Part shown: positions 18,137 through 26,648 of the stretch, piece after piece
Position numbering within the stretch: the first letter of the stretch is position 1
Layout: each line of letters starts with the position of its first letter
Origin: JAWXCM01 sp034408745
GTDB taxonomy: Bacteria > Acidobacteriota > Terriglobia > Bryobacterales > Bryobacteraceae
Length of the DNA: 64,000 nt
Direction of reading: 5' to 3'
NCBI GenBank assembly: GCA_034408745.1
Contig: JAWXCM010000393.1
Location: forward strand, 1-64,000
The notes under the pieces: generated by a model
What the model saw: only the letters and a program-made list of their open reading frames with translations
Databases searched by the model: none
What the model was told of the DNA's origin: nothing
Translations under genes and position numbers: made by a program

Positions 18137-18767
18137 ACACCTCGGCTGGAAATTGCTGGCGCTGTTGATCTCCAGCCTGCTCTGGATCCTGGTGGTTGGC
18201 GAGACCGAAGTGGCCACGTCGATGCCCATAGTGGTCCAGTACCGGAACATGCCCCCGGACCTCGAGATCACGGGCGATAACCTGGACCGGCTGTTTGTCC
18301 AGGTTCGCGGGCCGGTCGCGCGTGTGTCGGCGGAGTCGCTGGCGCGTACACCTCTGGTGCTGGATCTGAGTAATATACACCGTCCCGGGGACCAGACGTT
18401 CAACGTGACGGAGAAGGAACTTGGCCTGCCCACCGGGGTCCGGCTGGTCCGTGCCGTGCCCGCCCAGATACGTTTTTCGCTGGACCGCCGGCTGACACGG
18501 ATGCTGCCTGTAGAAGTCCGTTTTGAGGGCGACCCACCGGCTGGGTACCGGGTTGTGAACCAGCGCGTGAATCCGCCGGCGGCCCGCGTCTCCGGACCTG
18601 AGTATTTCGTTACGCGAACCCACGCCGCGTTTACCGATCGGCTAAACATCAGTTCCACGGTGGGAGCCGCCGAGTTTCGAGTCCCGATATACGTGGACGA
18701 TCCGCAGGTGCGCATTGAAAGCACGCGGCTGGTTACCGTAAGCGTCACGCTGGAAAAGATACCCTGA
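18120..18767 (+). CDS. cdaR: YbbR-domain protein, CdaA regulator
   Basis: 215 residues. One N-terminal membrane helix (WKLLALLISSLLWILVV) precedes extracytoplasmic YbbR-type beta repeats (roughly 35-105, 115-160, 165-215). In Firmicutes the partner CdaR binds and modulates CdaA; the same gene order here supports that role. It is shorter than the Bacillus form, with about two repeats. Thirteen bases separate it from glmM. Confidence 0.85.
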   Translation: MRGLTEHLGWKLLALLISSLLWILVVGETEVATSMPIVVQYRNMPPDLEITGDNLDRLFVQVRGPVARVSAESLARTPLVLDLSNIHRPGDQTFNVTEKELGLPTGVRLVRAVPAQIRFSLDRRLTRMLPVEVRFEGDPPAGYRVVNQRVNPPAARVSGPEYFVTRTHAAFTDRLNISSTVGAAEFRVPIYVDDPQVRIESTRLVTVSVTLEKIP

Positions 18768-18779
18768 TTTTTAATACAA

Positions 18780-20120
18780 ATGCCACGACAATTATTCGGA
18801 ACTGACGGTGTGCGTGGAGTTGCCGGAGAGTATCCTCTCAATCCGCCGACCACCTGGGCACTCGGCAAAGCACTGGGCGAGTGGGCACGACATCGCGCGC
18901 AAAAGCCGGAAATCCTGATCGGGATGGACACGCGGGAATCGGGCCCGTGGATCGCGGCTCAGGTGGGTGGCGGTCTGGAAGCCGCGGGCGTTCGGCCCAG
19001 GTTTGCCGGGCTGATCACGACGCCGGGCGTTGCATGGCTCACGCGAACCCGGGATTTCGTTGCCGGGGTAATGATATCGGCCTCGCACAATCCTTACCAG
19101 GACAACGGGATCAAGGTTTTCGATCACTCCGGGTTCAAGTTGCCGGATGATACTGAGCACCGGCTGGAAGAGCAGATCTTCGCCATCCTGGCCGGTTCGC
19201 CCCCGACTCCACCGGCGAAGCTGGCTGTGGATGAGGGCCTGGATGCTGCTTATGTGGACTTCCTGGCGGGATCGGCGAAGACGCGCCTCGACGGGCTGAG
19301 CCTGATTCTCGACTGCGCGAACGGAGCCGCGTCGCACCTTGCGCCTGAGCTGTTTACGCGGCTGGGTGCGACGGTGGAAAACATGGGCTGCTCACCGGAC
19401 GGCCGCAATATCAATCTGGGCTGTGGCGCGCTGCATGTCGAATCGCTGCGGCATGAAGTGGTTCGGCGCAAGGCCGACGCCGGGATTGCCTTCGACGGGG
19501 ACGCCGACCGGTGCATTCTGGTGGCACCGACCGGTCGGATCGTAGATGGCGATGCGGTGCTGCTGATCGTCGCAAGAGCGATGGCCGACGAAGGGACACT
19601 TCGCCAGCCGATGGTGATCTCGACGGTGATGTCGAACATCGGGCTGGAGCTTGCGTTGAAGGAGTCCGGACTGACGATGCTTCGCACTCCGGTCGGCGAC
19701 AAGTACGTGCTGGAGGAGATGGTTCGCCGTGACGCGCAGATTGGCGGCGAGCAGTCCGGGCATGTCATTTTCCGGGATTTCGCAACCACGGGCGATGGGA
19801 TGCTGACCGGGCTTCGGGTGCTGGAGATTGTGGCGGGTTCCGGGCAGACTCTGGATAAGCTGGCGGCCGGGCTCAAGGTGTTTCCGCAGCTGCTGGTGAA
19901 CGTGCGCGTCAAGAACAAGAAGCCGATGGAAGAAATGCCTTCGGTTCAGGCCGAGATCCGGGAAGCCGAGAAGGTGTTCGGCGCATCGGGACGCGTGGTG
20001 GTTCGATTCTCGGGCACTGAGCCGCTCGCCCGCGTGATGGTGGAAGGTCCCGACGATGCGGGTGTTCGGCACTGGGCTAACCGCATTGCGGATGCCATTC
20101 GAACGGAGCTTTCCGCCTAA
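18780..20120 (+). CDS. glmM: Phosphoglucosamine mutase
   Basis: 446 residues. Converts glucosamine-6-phosphate to glucosamine-1-phosphate for UDP-GlcNAc. It starts RQLFGTDGVRGVAGEYPLNP. The phosphoserine loop is ISASHNPYQDNGIKVF, the metal loop FDGDADRCILV, the sugar-binding loop GGEQSGHVIF and the phosphate loop RFSGTEPLARVM. Length and motifs match the family. In other bacteria c-di-AMP machinery interacts with GlmM, consistent with the operon. Confidence 0.96.
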   Translation: MPRQLFGTDGVRGVAGEYPLNPPTTWALGKALGEWARHRAQKPEILIGMDTRESGPWIAAQVGGGLEAAGVRPRFAGLITTPGVAWLTRTRDFVAGVMISASHNPYQDNGIKVFDHSGFKLPDDTEHRLEEQIFAILAGSPPTPPAKLAVDEGLDAAYVDFLAGSAKTRLDGLSLILDCANGAASHLAPELFTRLGATVENMGCSPDGRNINLGCGALHVESLRHEVVRRKADAGIAFDGDADRCILVAPTGRIVDGDAVLLIVARAMADEGTLRQPMVISTVMSNIGLELALKESGLTMLRTPVGDKYVLEEMVRRDAQIGGEQSGHVIFRDFATTGDGMLTGLRVLEIVAGSGQTLDKLAAGLKVFPQLLVNVRVKNKKPMEEMPSVQAEIREAEKVFGASGRVVVRFSGTEPLARVMVEGPDDAGVRHWANRIADAIRTELSA

Positions 20121-20123
20121 ATC

Positions 20124-21572
20124 ATGTCCTCCTGGTCATCCCGCATCAGTATTCTCCTGATCGTTGCCGTTTTGGGAATCTGCTGCTGGAGAGCACGCAC
20201 ACAGTCATTCACTATCGACGAGGCCTTTGTGTACAACCGCTTCGTCTCAAAGGATCTCGCTGAGATGGCGAAGTCCTTCGACGCCTGCAATCACGTGCTG
20301 CACACGCTGCTGATGAAGGTATCGCGGTACGCGCTGGGGGGCGGGGAAATGGCGGCCCGCGTTCCCAGCCTGGCCGGAGCGCTGCTGTACTGCATCGTGG
20401 CCTTTCAGATTACGCGTCTGCTGTTTGCGGGATGGTCTCAGGTCCTTTGCCTTGCGCTGCTTACGCTGAATCCGCTGCTGCTGGATTTTCTCATTGCCGC
20501 CCGAGGGTACGGCCTCGCTCTCGGACTGTTTTTATGGGCGCTGCTTTGCGCCATCCACTACGCTACGCGCGGGTTTGAATCGAAATGGCTGTTTCGCGCG
20601 GGCGTGCTGGCGGGGCTCTCGATTGCGGCGAATCTCACATTGCTGATTCCTGTGGCGGGGCTCGGACTGGCGCTGCTGCTGCTGGCGTCGCGGGACGGGG
20701 TGCGGGCGGGCTGGCATGTCTTCGACGCGTATGGCGGACCGGCCATCGTCATCGCGTTCCTGTTTCTGGTTCTCCCGCTGCTGAACGCTTCGCGGGAAGA
20801 CTTCTACTTCGGAGCGAACAGTCTGACAAGCTCGGTCGACGGCCTGACTGCCAGCTTTCTGAAGGTTCAGGAGCGCTGGCCCGCGCGGCATCCGGAAGTG
20901 TTCCTTGCCGTCGGTCGATTTCTGGTGGTGCCAGGGATTGTACTGGCGCTGCTGGCCGGGGTCGGTGCGCACCTGCGTCGCTACCTGAAGTCGGTGCAGC
21001 CGGAGTGGCGCAGCGCGCCGTTTCTGCTGTTCGGAATCCCCGTAATCGCCTCCATCGTCGCCATCTTCGTATCGCATTTCCTGGCTGGCGTGCGATACCC
21101 CGAGGGTCGAACTGCCCTGTACCTGCTCCCGCTGACGTTTCTCGCCTGCTTCGCCGGAGTGCGGCTTGCGGAATCGAGGCGGGCGGCCCTCGCATTGAAC
21201 CTGGCCGCGGCGGCGCTGGTGCTGGTGAGTATTCGTCAGACTGACAACCGGTTCTTCTCTGACTGGCGCTTCGATGCTGGCACGGGGCGACTGATCCGGG
21301 CGCTGGAAAGCGACTTTGCAACCAGGGCAAGGCCGGATCAAAAACCGCCAACTCTCTATACCCAGACGTTTCTGCGCCAGACCGCGCTCTGGTATCGAGA
21401 CCGCCGCGGCATGACCTGGCTCACGATTCCGGATCTGAATGAAAACCGGAAAGAGTCTGCCGACTACTACCTCCTGAACTTTGAGGACAAGCAACTGGTG
21501 TCGCAACTCGGGCTGCAGGTGGTGGCGGAAGACAAGATTTCCGGCGAACTGCTGGCCCGCAGGTCCCAGTGA
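20124..21572 (+). CDS. Polytopic membrane protein, GT39/PMT-like glycosyltransferase
   Basis: 482 residues with about ten hydrophobic helices. The N-terminal helix is followed by SFTIDEAFVYNRFVS, an acidic loop pair like the catalytic Asp-Glu of GT39/ArnT-type lipid-linked sugar transferases, then CNHVLHTLLMK. A soluble C-terminal part follows from about 385. Three bases after glmM and overlapping the lipoprotein start by four, so it belongs to the same operon. Donor and acceptor are unknown; function inferred from topology. Confidence 0.7.
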   Translation: MSSWSSRISILLIVAVLGICCWRARTQSFTIDEAFVYNRFVSKDLAEMAKSFDACNHVLHTLLMKVSRYALGGGEMAARVPSLAGALLYCIVAFQITRLLFAGWSQVLCLALLTLNPLLLDFLIAARGYGLALGLFLWALLCAIHYATRGFESKWLFRAGVLAGLSIAANLTLLIPVAGLGLALLLLASRDGVRAGWHVFDAYGGPAIVIAFLFLVLPLLNASREDFYFGANSLTSSVDGLTASFLKVQERWPARHPEVFLAVGRFLVVPGIVLALLAGVGAHLRRYLKSVQPEWRSAPFLLFGIPVIASIVAIFVSHFLAGVRYPEGRTALYLLPLTFLACFAGVRLAESRRAALALNLAAAALVLVSIRQTDNRFFSDWRFDAGTGRLIRALESDFATRARPDQKPPTLYTQTFLRQTALWYRDRRGMTWLTIPDLNENRKESADYYLLNFEDKQLVSQLGLQVVAEDKISGELLARRSQ

Positions 21573-22111
21573 GAAAGTATCTGGCGATTCCCCTGGCGCT
21601 GTGCTGCGCGGGTTGTGCGCCGACCCCTTCGTGGTACGGTGTCCCCGCTCAGCACAAACCATTTGTCGACAAGGTCCCGCAAGTTGTCTCGATTCCCGAG
21701 TTCGGAGAGTTTGTCCGCTCCGAAGAAACCGACGCCGAGCGCTATTTCATCAAGGACGTGAAGGGCCTGGAGGGCACGTGGCGCTGGACTTTCGCGGAAC
21801 CCGAATTCCGCTTCTTCATCAGGCCGACAGGGAAGTCGCGGAAGTTTCATCTGGAACTCGGCATTAATGATCGAACATTTAAGGACACAGGGCCGGTGAA
21901 CCTGGTAATCACCGTGAACGGGAAGGTGCTGGGGCGCCCCACCTTCACTAAGTTCGGCGACCAGACCTGGGAAGCCGATGTCGCTCCAGACATGCTGTTG
22001 CCAGACTCCGAGAATCGAGTGCTGATCAAGGTTTTGAACCCGTGGCAGGCGGCCGACCCCGGCGTCAGGCTCGGCTTTCTACTTCATGCTGTGGGGTTCC
22101 TGTCGCAATGA
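21569..22111 (+). CDS. Putative lipoprotein
   Basis: 180 residues, GTG start overlapping the previous stop. The N-terminus MRKYLAIPLALCCAGCAPTP carries a lipobox-like site at Cys16. The mature part looks like a beta-rich domain (FHLELGINDRTFKDTGPVNL, VITVNGKVLGRPTF, LPDSENRVLIKVLNP) similar to carbohydrate-binding jelly rolls. It lies between two GT39-like membrane proteins with four-base overlaps on each side, so it probably works with them at the cell envelope. Confidence 0.72.
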   Translation: MRKYLAIPLALCCAGCAPTPSWYGVPAQHKPFVDKVPQVVSIPEFGEFVRSEETDAERYFIKDVKGLEGTWRWTFAEPEFRFFIRPTGKSRKFHLELGINDRTFKDTGPVNLVITVNGKVLGRPTFTKFGDQTWEADVAPDMLLPDSENRVLIKVLNPWQAADPGVRLGFLLHAVGFLSQ

Positions 22112-24324
22112 GCCCGCCTGCCATTCTGTTCGGCGCCGCGTTCACAGGGGCCACTTCGCTGTCTCTGGGGCTACTCCTGCTTCGGCGGCTTGGTCTGCGC
22201 CCGCGTGCCGGCGAGGTGTTCCCTATCGGGTTCCTGCTCGGCTCCGCGGCGCTGAATCTCGCGGTGTTCCTCAGCCTGACGTTCTGGGTGGCCGGGCCGG
22301 GATGGTTCGCAGTGCTGGGCGCGGGGGCGATCGGAGCCTGCCTGTTTACCCGGGCGTGGCGCATCCCCACCGATCCTTCTCCCGTGGTTCCCACCCTCTG
22401 GCGCCGGATTTTAGGAGTGTCGCTCCTGGTTTACGGGACCTTCACGTTTTTCCACGCCATGGCTCCGGAGATCAGCCCGGACGGGGTGGCCTATCACCTG
22501 GGCACAGTGGGTCGATACTTCCGCAACGGCGGCTTCGACTGGTACACCACCGACATGTACGCGAACCTGCCGATGGGCGTCGAGATGCTGTTCCTGTTCG
22601 CGTACTCCTTCGGGAGGCACTCGGCGGCTGCTCTGGTGCACTGGCAGTTCCTGATGGTGTTGCCGTTCGTGGTGCTGGCGATCGGGCGCCGGTTCGATCT
22701 GCCGAAGACGGGAGCCATCGCGGCGCTGCTGACGTTCCTCAGCCCGGTGGTGCTGCTGGACGGCGCATCGGCGTATGTGGACGTGGCGACGGGCGCCGTT
22801 ATAGCGGGACTGTTCCTTGCCCTGTGCGCGTTCGAACAGGATACGGAACACCAACCCTGGCTCATCGTCTCGGGCCTGCTGGCGGGCTTCTGTTACGCCG
22901 TCAAGTTAACGGCGGCTCCCGCTGTCCCGTTCGCATTGCTCTTTGTTGCCTGGTCGCTTCGACGCAGCCCCTGGAAAATCACGGCCCGCGCTGTGGTGAT
23001 TACCGGGGCTTTGGCCACGCTGTTGATCGCACCCTGGCTGATCAAGAACACGCTGATGGTCGGCAACCCGTTCTCGCCGTTTCTGAACCGCTATTTTCCG
23101 AACCCCTACGTCCGAATCTCATTTGAGGACATGTATCGGGAAATGCACCGGAACTACTACGGCGCGGTGCCGCACTGGTCGATGATCCCGGTGGAAGTGG
23201 CGGTTCTTGGCGGAAAACTGAACGGCTATCTGGGTCCGCTGTTCCTGATCGCGCCTTTGGGCCTGCTGGCGCTGCGCTGGCCGCTGGGGCGGCGGGCGTG
23301 GATCGCGGCGCTGTTCTTCGCGTCCACCTATCCCAGTAACATTGGCACCCGATTCCTCATCTCGGTCCTGCCGTTCGTCTCCCTTGCTTTGGCAATGCTG
23401 TTTGAACGCTGGCGCATGGGGCTGGCCGTGATCGCCTTTCACTTCGTCGCGGCCTCGCCCGAAGTGGGCAAGGGCTATGCCGATCCATACGCGTGGCGGC
23501 TCGACCGTTTCCGCTGGACGCAGGCCTGGCGCATCGAAGCTGAGGACACCTGGCTGGCTCGCATGCTTCCCGATTATCGGATGTCGAGGCTGGTGGAGAC
23601 CCATGTTCCGCTGCACGGCCGCGTGTTGACCTACGCCGGAGTGGCTCAGGCGTACACGTCGCGCCAGATCGACGTTTCGTACCAGGCGGGCCGTAACAAC
23701 GCCGCCGCTGAAATGTTTGCTGCCGGGGTCGCTGCCGATATTGTCGCGATGTACAGCCAGACCTTCCGTTTCCCCGCCATTCCGGCGCAACGGGTTCGAC
23801 TGGTTCAGACCGCCACCACGCCGCAGAACTGGAGCGTCTCCGAGCTTCGGGTACAGGCTCCGGGAGGCCGTGAGTACGACCGCCAGCAGTGGTGGCGGCT
23901 TCAGGCGAAACCGAATCCCTGGGATGTGCAGTGGGCGTTCGACGATTGTCCGGTGACTCGCTGGAAGGCGTGGGACAAATCGACTCCGGGCCAGTACCTT
24001 GAGATCAATTTCATCAGGCCGATGGAACTGGGTGGGATTCGGGCCGATATCTCCGGGGATCAGCCCGATGTGACGATGCGAATCGACGTGGATACGGGGG
24101 ACGGCGTCTGGAAGACGGTGTCGGACAAGCCGGAGGATACGGCGCTGGAGCCTCCGCCGAACGTCCGGCGCAAGGTGGTGGACGATCTGAAGCGGCTGGG
24201 CTACACGCACCTTGTCGTGGCGAAGAATGAGTTCCTCGCGTCGGACGTGTACCGCAACGAGGCTGCGTGGGGAATCACCCGCATCGGGGACACCGGCGAA
24301 GGCAGACTGTACCGGTTGGACTAG
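22108..24324 (+). CDS. Large GT39-like membrane glycosyltransferase
   Basis: 738 residues from ATG 22108, whose ATGA overlaps the lipoprotein stop. The N-terminal two thirds contain about twelve helices and the acidic loop APEISPDGVAYHLGTVGRYF resembling the GT39/ArnT catalytic region; the C-terminal 250 residues are soluble, with a coagulation-factor-5/8-like beta pattern (WSVSELRVQAPGGREY). Its last bases are the first copy of a 53-bp direct repeat. It is the last gene of the cdaA operon run. Substrate unknown. Confidence 0.75.
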   Translation: MSPPAILFGAAFTGATSLSLGLLLLRRLGLRPRAGEVFPIGFLLGSAALNLAVFLSLTFWVAGPGWFAVLGAGAIGACLFTRAWRIPTDPSPVVPTLWRRILGVSLLVYGTFTFFHAMAPEISPDGVAYHLGTVGRYFRNGGFDWYTTDMYANLPMGVEMLFLFAYSFGRHSAAALVHWQFLMVLPFVVLAIGRRFDLPKTGAIAALLTFLSPVVLLDGASAYVDVATGAVIAGLFLALCAFEQDTEHQPWLIVSGLLAGFCYAVKLTAAPAVPFALLFVAWSLRRSPWKITARAVVITGALATLLIAPWLIKNTLMVGNPFSPFLNRYFPNPYVRISFEDMYREMHRNYYGAVPHWSMIPVEVAVLGGKLNGYLGPLFLIAPLGLLALRWPLGRRAWIAALFFASTYPSNIGTRFLISVLPFVSLALAMLFERWRMGLAVIAFHFVAASPEVGKGYADPYAWRLDRFRWTQAWRIEAEDTWLARMLPDYRMSRLVETHVPLHGRVLTYAGVAQAYTSRQIDVSYQAGRNNAAAEMFAAGVAADIVAMYSQTFRFPAIPAQRVRLVQTATTPQNWSVSELRVQAPGGREYDRQQWWRLQAKPNPWDVQWAFDDCPVTRWKAWDKSTPGQYLEINFIRPMELGGIRADISGDQPDVTMRIDVDTGDGVWKTVSDKPEDTALEPPPNVRRKVVDDLKRLGYTHLVVAKNEFLASDVYRNEAAWGITRIGDTGEGRLYRLD

Positions 24325-24332
24325 AATTCCGT
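24280..24332 (+). repeat. Left copy of 53-bp direct repeat
   Basis: This segment, covering the last 15 codons of the GT39-like gene and its stop, recurs at 25547-25599 with two mismatches (C to T at the twelfth position region and TAG to CAG at the stop). The two copies bracket the HTH/nucleotidyltransferase pair. Confidence 0.85.
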
Positions 24333-24340
24333 TCGCATCT

Positions 24341-24352
24341 TGTAATATTACA
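24341..24352. promoter_or_regulatory. 12-bp palindrome, likely operator of the HTH gene
   Basis: TGTAATATTACA is a perfect inverted repeat 25 bases before the HTH start and 9 bases inside the left end of the repeat-bounded module. AT-rich palindromes in this place are usual for autoregulating XRE-type antitoxins. Confidence 0.5.
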
Positions 24353-24376
24353 TGCTAGCCTGTTGAAGAGGCGCAG

Positions 24377-25003
24377 ATGGCGGACGTATTGCAGTGGCGA
24401 AAGCGGAATGGACTGACGCAGGTGAATGCGGCGTCCCTGCTCGGCGTTTCGCAACCCTACCTGTCGCTTCTCGAAAAAGGTGCAAGGCCTTTGACGGCGG
24501 CGCTTTGCGACCGGATGAAGGTTGTTGGTGGGGAGGTAGAGGGCGGAACGTCGGATGATCGGTTCCGCGCCCAGTTGAGTGCCCTTGGGTATCCGGGATT
24601 CGTTCACGTCGTCAAGTCGCGGCCCAGGCCCCGCGCTGCCGATTTCCTGCTGGCGGTTCTTGCTCGACCGGATGCCGACGCTCGCGTCGTGGAGGCTTTA
24701 CCCTGGCTCGTTGGCACCTGCCAGAATCAACTGGACCTGGATTGGCTGGTGCGTCAAGCCAAGCTTCAGAATCTGCAAAATCGGCTGGGCTTCCTCTTGC
24801 AGGTCGCAGGTGTAGACACGCCCGAGTGTCTGTTGGCGGTCCGTAAACTGGAGCGTGCCCGATTGCTGCAGGAGGACACGTTGTGCTGGGATTCCATGCC
24901 CGCCGCGACGCGCGAATGGATGCGTGCAAATCGAACTCCGCTTGCCGAGCGTTGGAATGTATTGACGAGGCTCCGAGCCGAAGATGTCCACGATGCCGTC
25001 TGA
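24377..25003 (+). CDS. XRE-type HTH regulator, putative antitoxin
   Basis: 208 residues. An N-terminal XRE helix-turn-helix (VLQWRKRNGLTQVNAASLLG, then VSQPYLSLLEKGARP) is followed by about 140 helical residues of unknown fold (DARVVEALPWLVGTCQNQLD). AGAGG lies 6 bases before the ATG. It overlaps the following nucleotidyltransferase-like gene by 20 bases. Together they resemble antitoxin-nucleotidyltransferase pairs (AbiE or MNT style), where the HTH protein represses the operon and neutralises its partner. That pairing is inferred from order, not shown. Confidence 0.72.
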   Translation: MADVLQWRKRNGLTQVNAASLLGVSQPYLSLLEKGARPLTAALCDRMKVVGGEVEGGTSDDRFRAQLSALGYPGFVHVVKSRPRPRAADFLLAVLARPDADARVVEALPWLVGTCQNQLDLDWLVRQAKLQNLQNRLGFLLQVAGVDTPECLLAVRKLERARLLQEDTLCWDSMPAATREWMRANRTPLAERWNVLTRLRAEDVHDAV

Positions 25004-25535
25004 TGATCGGACGGGGCGGCTTCCGGTTGAACCATGGCTGTCTTTCTTAACGGACCTGGATGCCGCACTCGATGAGCCCGCCGCCTTCCACTGCATTGGC
25101 GGGTTCGTCGTCAGCCAGCACTACGGGTTCGCCAGAGAAACGGCGGACCTGGACGTACTCACGGTGATTCCGCCCGATGCGGCCCAGCGCGTCGCCGAAC
25201 TCGCGGGCAAGGGATCGCCGCTCCAGAAGAAGCACCGGGTCTACATTGACCATGTCGCCGTCGCCAACTATGCGGACGACTACGAGGCCCGTCTGGTCCG
25301 AGTATTCCCGGTATGGCCCAGGGTTCGGTTGTGGGCGCTGGAACCGCACGACCTCGCGTTGACGAAGCTGGAGCGGAGCAATGACCGCGACATCCGCGAC
25401 GTCATGTACCTGGCACAAGCTGGCTTGATTGTTCGGGAGACGCTCATTTCGCGATTCCGTACCTCACGGGGCGCACGCCAACGTGGCATCGGAAGACGCT
25501 CAGGATGTGGGTGGATGCATGTTGGCCGTGAATAG
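24984..25535 (+). CDS. Nucleotidyltransferase-like protein (DUF6036 type) with altered C-terminus
   Basis: 183 residues. The core FHCIGGFVVSQHYGFARETA followed by DLDVLTV is the GG...R-T-DLDV nucleotidyltransferase-like motif of DUF6036 proteins; ALEPHDLALTKLERSNDRD is also typical. The end appears shifted: after ISRFR the annotated frame reads basic low-complexity residues, while the +2 frame from about 25452 reads PYLTGRTPTWHRKTLRMWVD and stops at 25531-25533, which looks like the genuine tail. A small deletion probably joined the wrong frame. Likely the toxin or effector half of a pair with the upstream HTH gene; activity may be impaired. Confidence 0.6.
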   Translation: MSTMPSDDRTGRLPVEPWLSFLTDLDAALDEPAAFHCIGGFVVSQHYGFARETADLDVLTVIPPDAAQRVAELAGKGSPLQKKHRVYIDHVAVANYADDYEARLVRVFPVWPRVRLWALEPHDLALTKLERSNDRDIRDVMYLAQAGLIVRETLISRFRTSRGARQRGIGRRSGCGWMHVGRE

Positions 25536-25546
25536 GTCGCGACGGC

Positions 25547-25599
25547 CGCATCGGGGACATCGGCGAAGGCAGACTGTACCGGTTGGACCAGAATTCCGT
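25547..25599 (+). repeat. Right copy of 53-bp direct repeat
   Basis: Matches 24280-24332 with two differences. Translated in the frame of the GT39-like gene it gives the same ending (RIGDIGEGRLYRLD), but here the stop has become a glutamine codon. It follows the nucleotidyltransferase gene by 11 bases. Confidence 0.85.
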
Positions 25600-25609
25600 C
25601 TAACTGCGT

Positions 25610-25882
25610 ATGCCGTGCCTTGCCACGATTCTGGTTCTGCTGTTTCCGAGACTCGCCGTGCTGGTTCTGTATTTCTTTACCAGCTTCTTCAATGGCGTCT
25701 ATGACACTGTGATTGTGCCGTTTCTCGGTTTGCTGTTCATGCCGGTGACGCTGCTGGCCTATACCTGGCTGACGAAGAACGGAAGGCCGATGGATGCCTT
25801 CTACCTTATTGTCATGCTGGTGGCTGTTCTGATCGACCTGGGATTTTTCGAAGGGGGAAGACGCAGCCGTCGCAGTAGTTAG
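25610..25882 (+). CDS. Small three-helix membrane protein
   Basis: 90 residues, ATG 10 bases after the right direct repeat. It is mostly hydrophobic with about three helices (ATILVLLFPRLAVLVLYFFT; VIVPFLGLLFMPVTLLAYTW; YLIVMLVAVLIDLGFF) and a basic C-terminus GGRRSRRSS. This resembles the small conserved membrane proteins of unknown function seen in acidobacteria. No Shine-Dalgarno is obvious. Confidence 0.6.
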   Translation: MPCLATILVLLFPRLAVLVLYFFTSFFNGVYDTVIVPFLGLLFMPVTLLAYTWLTKNGRPMDAFYLIVMLVAVLIDLGFFEGGRRSRRSS

Positions 25883-25895
25883 CGAAAAAAGAAAT

Positions 25896-25929
25896 CCGGC
25901 GGGTTGGCTCGGAGGAAAGCACCCGCCGG
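25896..25929 (+). terminator. Hairpin after the small membrane protein
   Basis: A 9-bp perfect GC-rich stem (25896-25904 with 25921-25929) closes a 16-base loop, 14 bases after the stop codon. No T-tract follows, so it may be a weak or factor-assisted terminator. Confidence 0.45.
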
Positions 25930-26066
25930 TGGCCTGTCACAAGGAGTGTCCATGCTCCGCAGCGGCCATTGAGGAACAACACCGGCGCCAGATGAGGGGT
26001 TTCCGGCGCCGATGCGACTGGGCTCTTGCAGCCTGGTCTGTGTTCCTATATGTTGGATGGGTTACG

Positions 26067-26101
26067 GGTCGAAGGGGGTTCCAAATAACGGACCTTCGAC
26101 C
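26067..26101. terminator. Hairpin at the end of the DinB gene
   Basis: A 9-bp perfect stem (26067-26075 with 26093-26101) encloses a 17-base loop, 21 bases beyond the minus-strand DinB stop. It could terminate transcription from either side of this 240-bp gap. Confidence 0.4.
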
Positions 26102-26121
26102 AGGGTTTTCGCTGTGAGGTA

Positions 26122-26625
26122 TTAGCCGGCTGCCGCTTCGCTCATGGGCTCATCGGCGCTACCGCCGTAAATGGAGGGGACTTTGGCCCCCATCGGACGG
26201 AGGTACGCGGAAAGCTGGCCTCGGTGGTGAATCATGTGGCGGATGCAGAAGTCGACGTAAGCGACCGCCGGGAGCTTCCAGGTGTAGAAGTCGAGCTCAG
26301 CGGCCAACTGCTCGGGAGTCAGAGCCTTCAGAGCTTCGATCAGGCCCGGCATTTGGCTGGAGTACTCAGCGGCGGCCTCGCTGGGCGCTTTGGCGGGCGA
26401 CTCGCCGGGCATTTCGAACTTGCCCGCCGCGACGGACTTGAGGAACCACATATCCGTTTCAGCAATATGAGAAGCCAGCTTCTGCGCGGTCATACTCTTT
26501 TCGGCAGGAGCGTAATCGGCCTTGTCGTCGGGGACAGCTGCCAGTACTTTGGCAGTGGTCGCCGATTCCTGCTGCAGGGCAGGGAGAAAATATTGGAGGA
26601 GGCCAGCGGCCTGTTCAGGGGTCAT
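26122..26625 (-). CDS. DinB-family four-helix protein
   Basis: 167 residues. Helical throughout, with the metal-binding histidines of the DinB/YfiT fold in QKLASHIAETD and IRHMIHHRGQLSAYL. Such proteins bind a divalent metal and include thiol-dependent transferases; most have no known substrate. The ATG at 26625 begins MTPEQAAGLLQYFLPAL. A gap of 23 bases separates it from the upstream minus-strand HigA-like gene, so they may be co-transcribed. Confidence 0.85.
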   Translation of the reverse strand: MTPEQAAGLLQYFLPALQQESATTAKVLAAVPDDKADYAPAEKSMTAQKLASHIAETDMWFLKSVAAGKFEMPGESPAKAPSEAAAEYSSQMPGLIEALKALTPEQLAAELDFYTWKLPAVAYVDFCIRHMIHHRGQLSAYLRPMGAKVPSIYGGSADEPMSEAAAG

Positions 26626-26648
26626 AGCCTAAACAGGGTACCGCCAAT

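Noticed and set aside
17525..18931. 468-codon minus-strand frame across cdaA and cdaR
   Set aside because: Antisense to two well-supported genes and crossing a gene boundary without any domain.
25960..26010. Repeated CCGGCGCC elements between the small membrane protein and DinB genes
   Set aside because: Short GC-rich words like this recur by chance in this composition and form no consistent structure.
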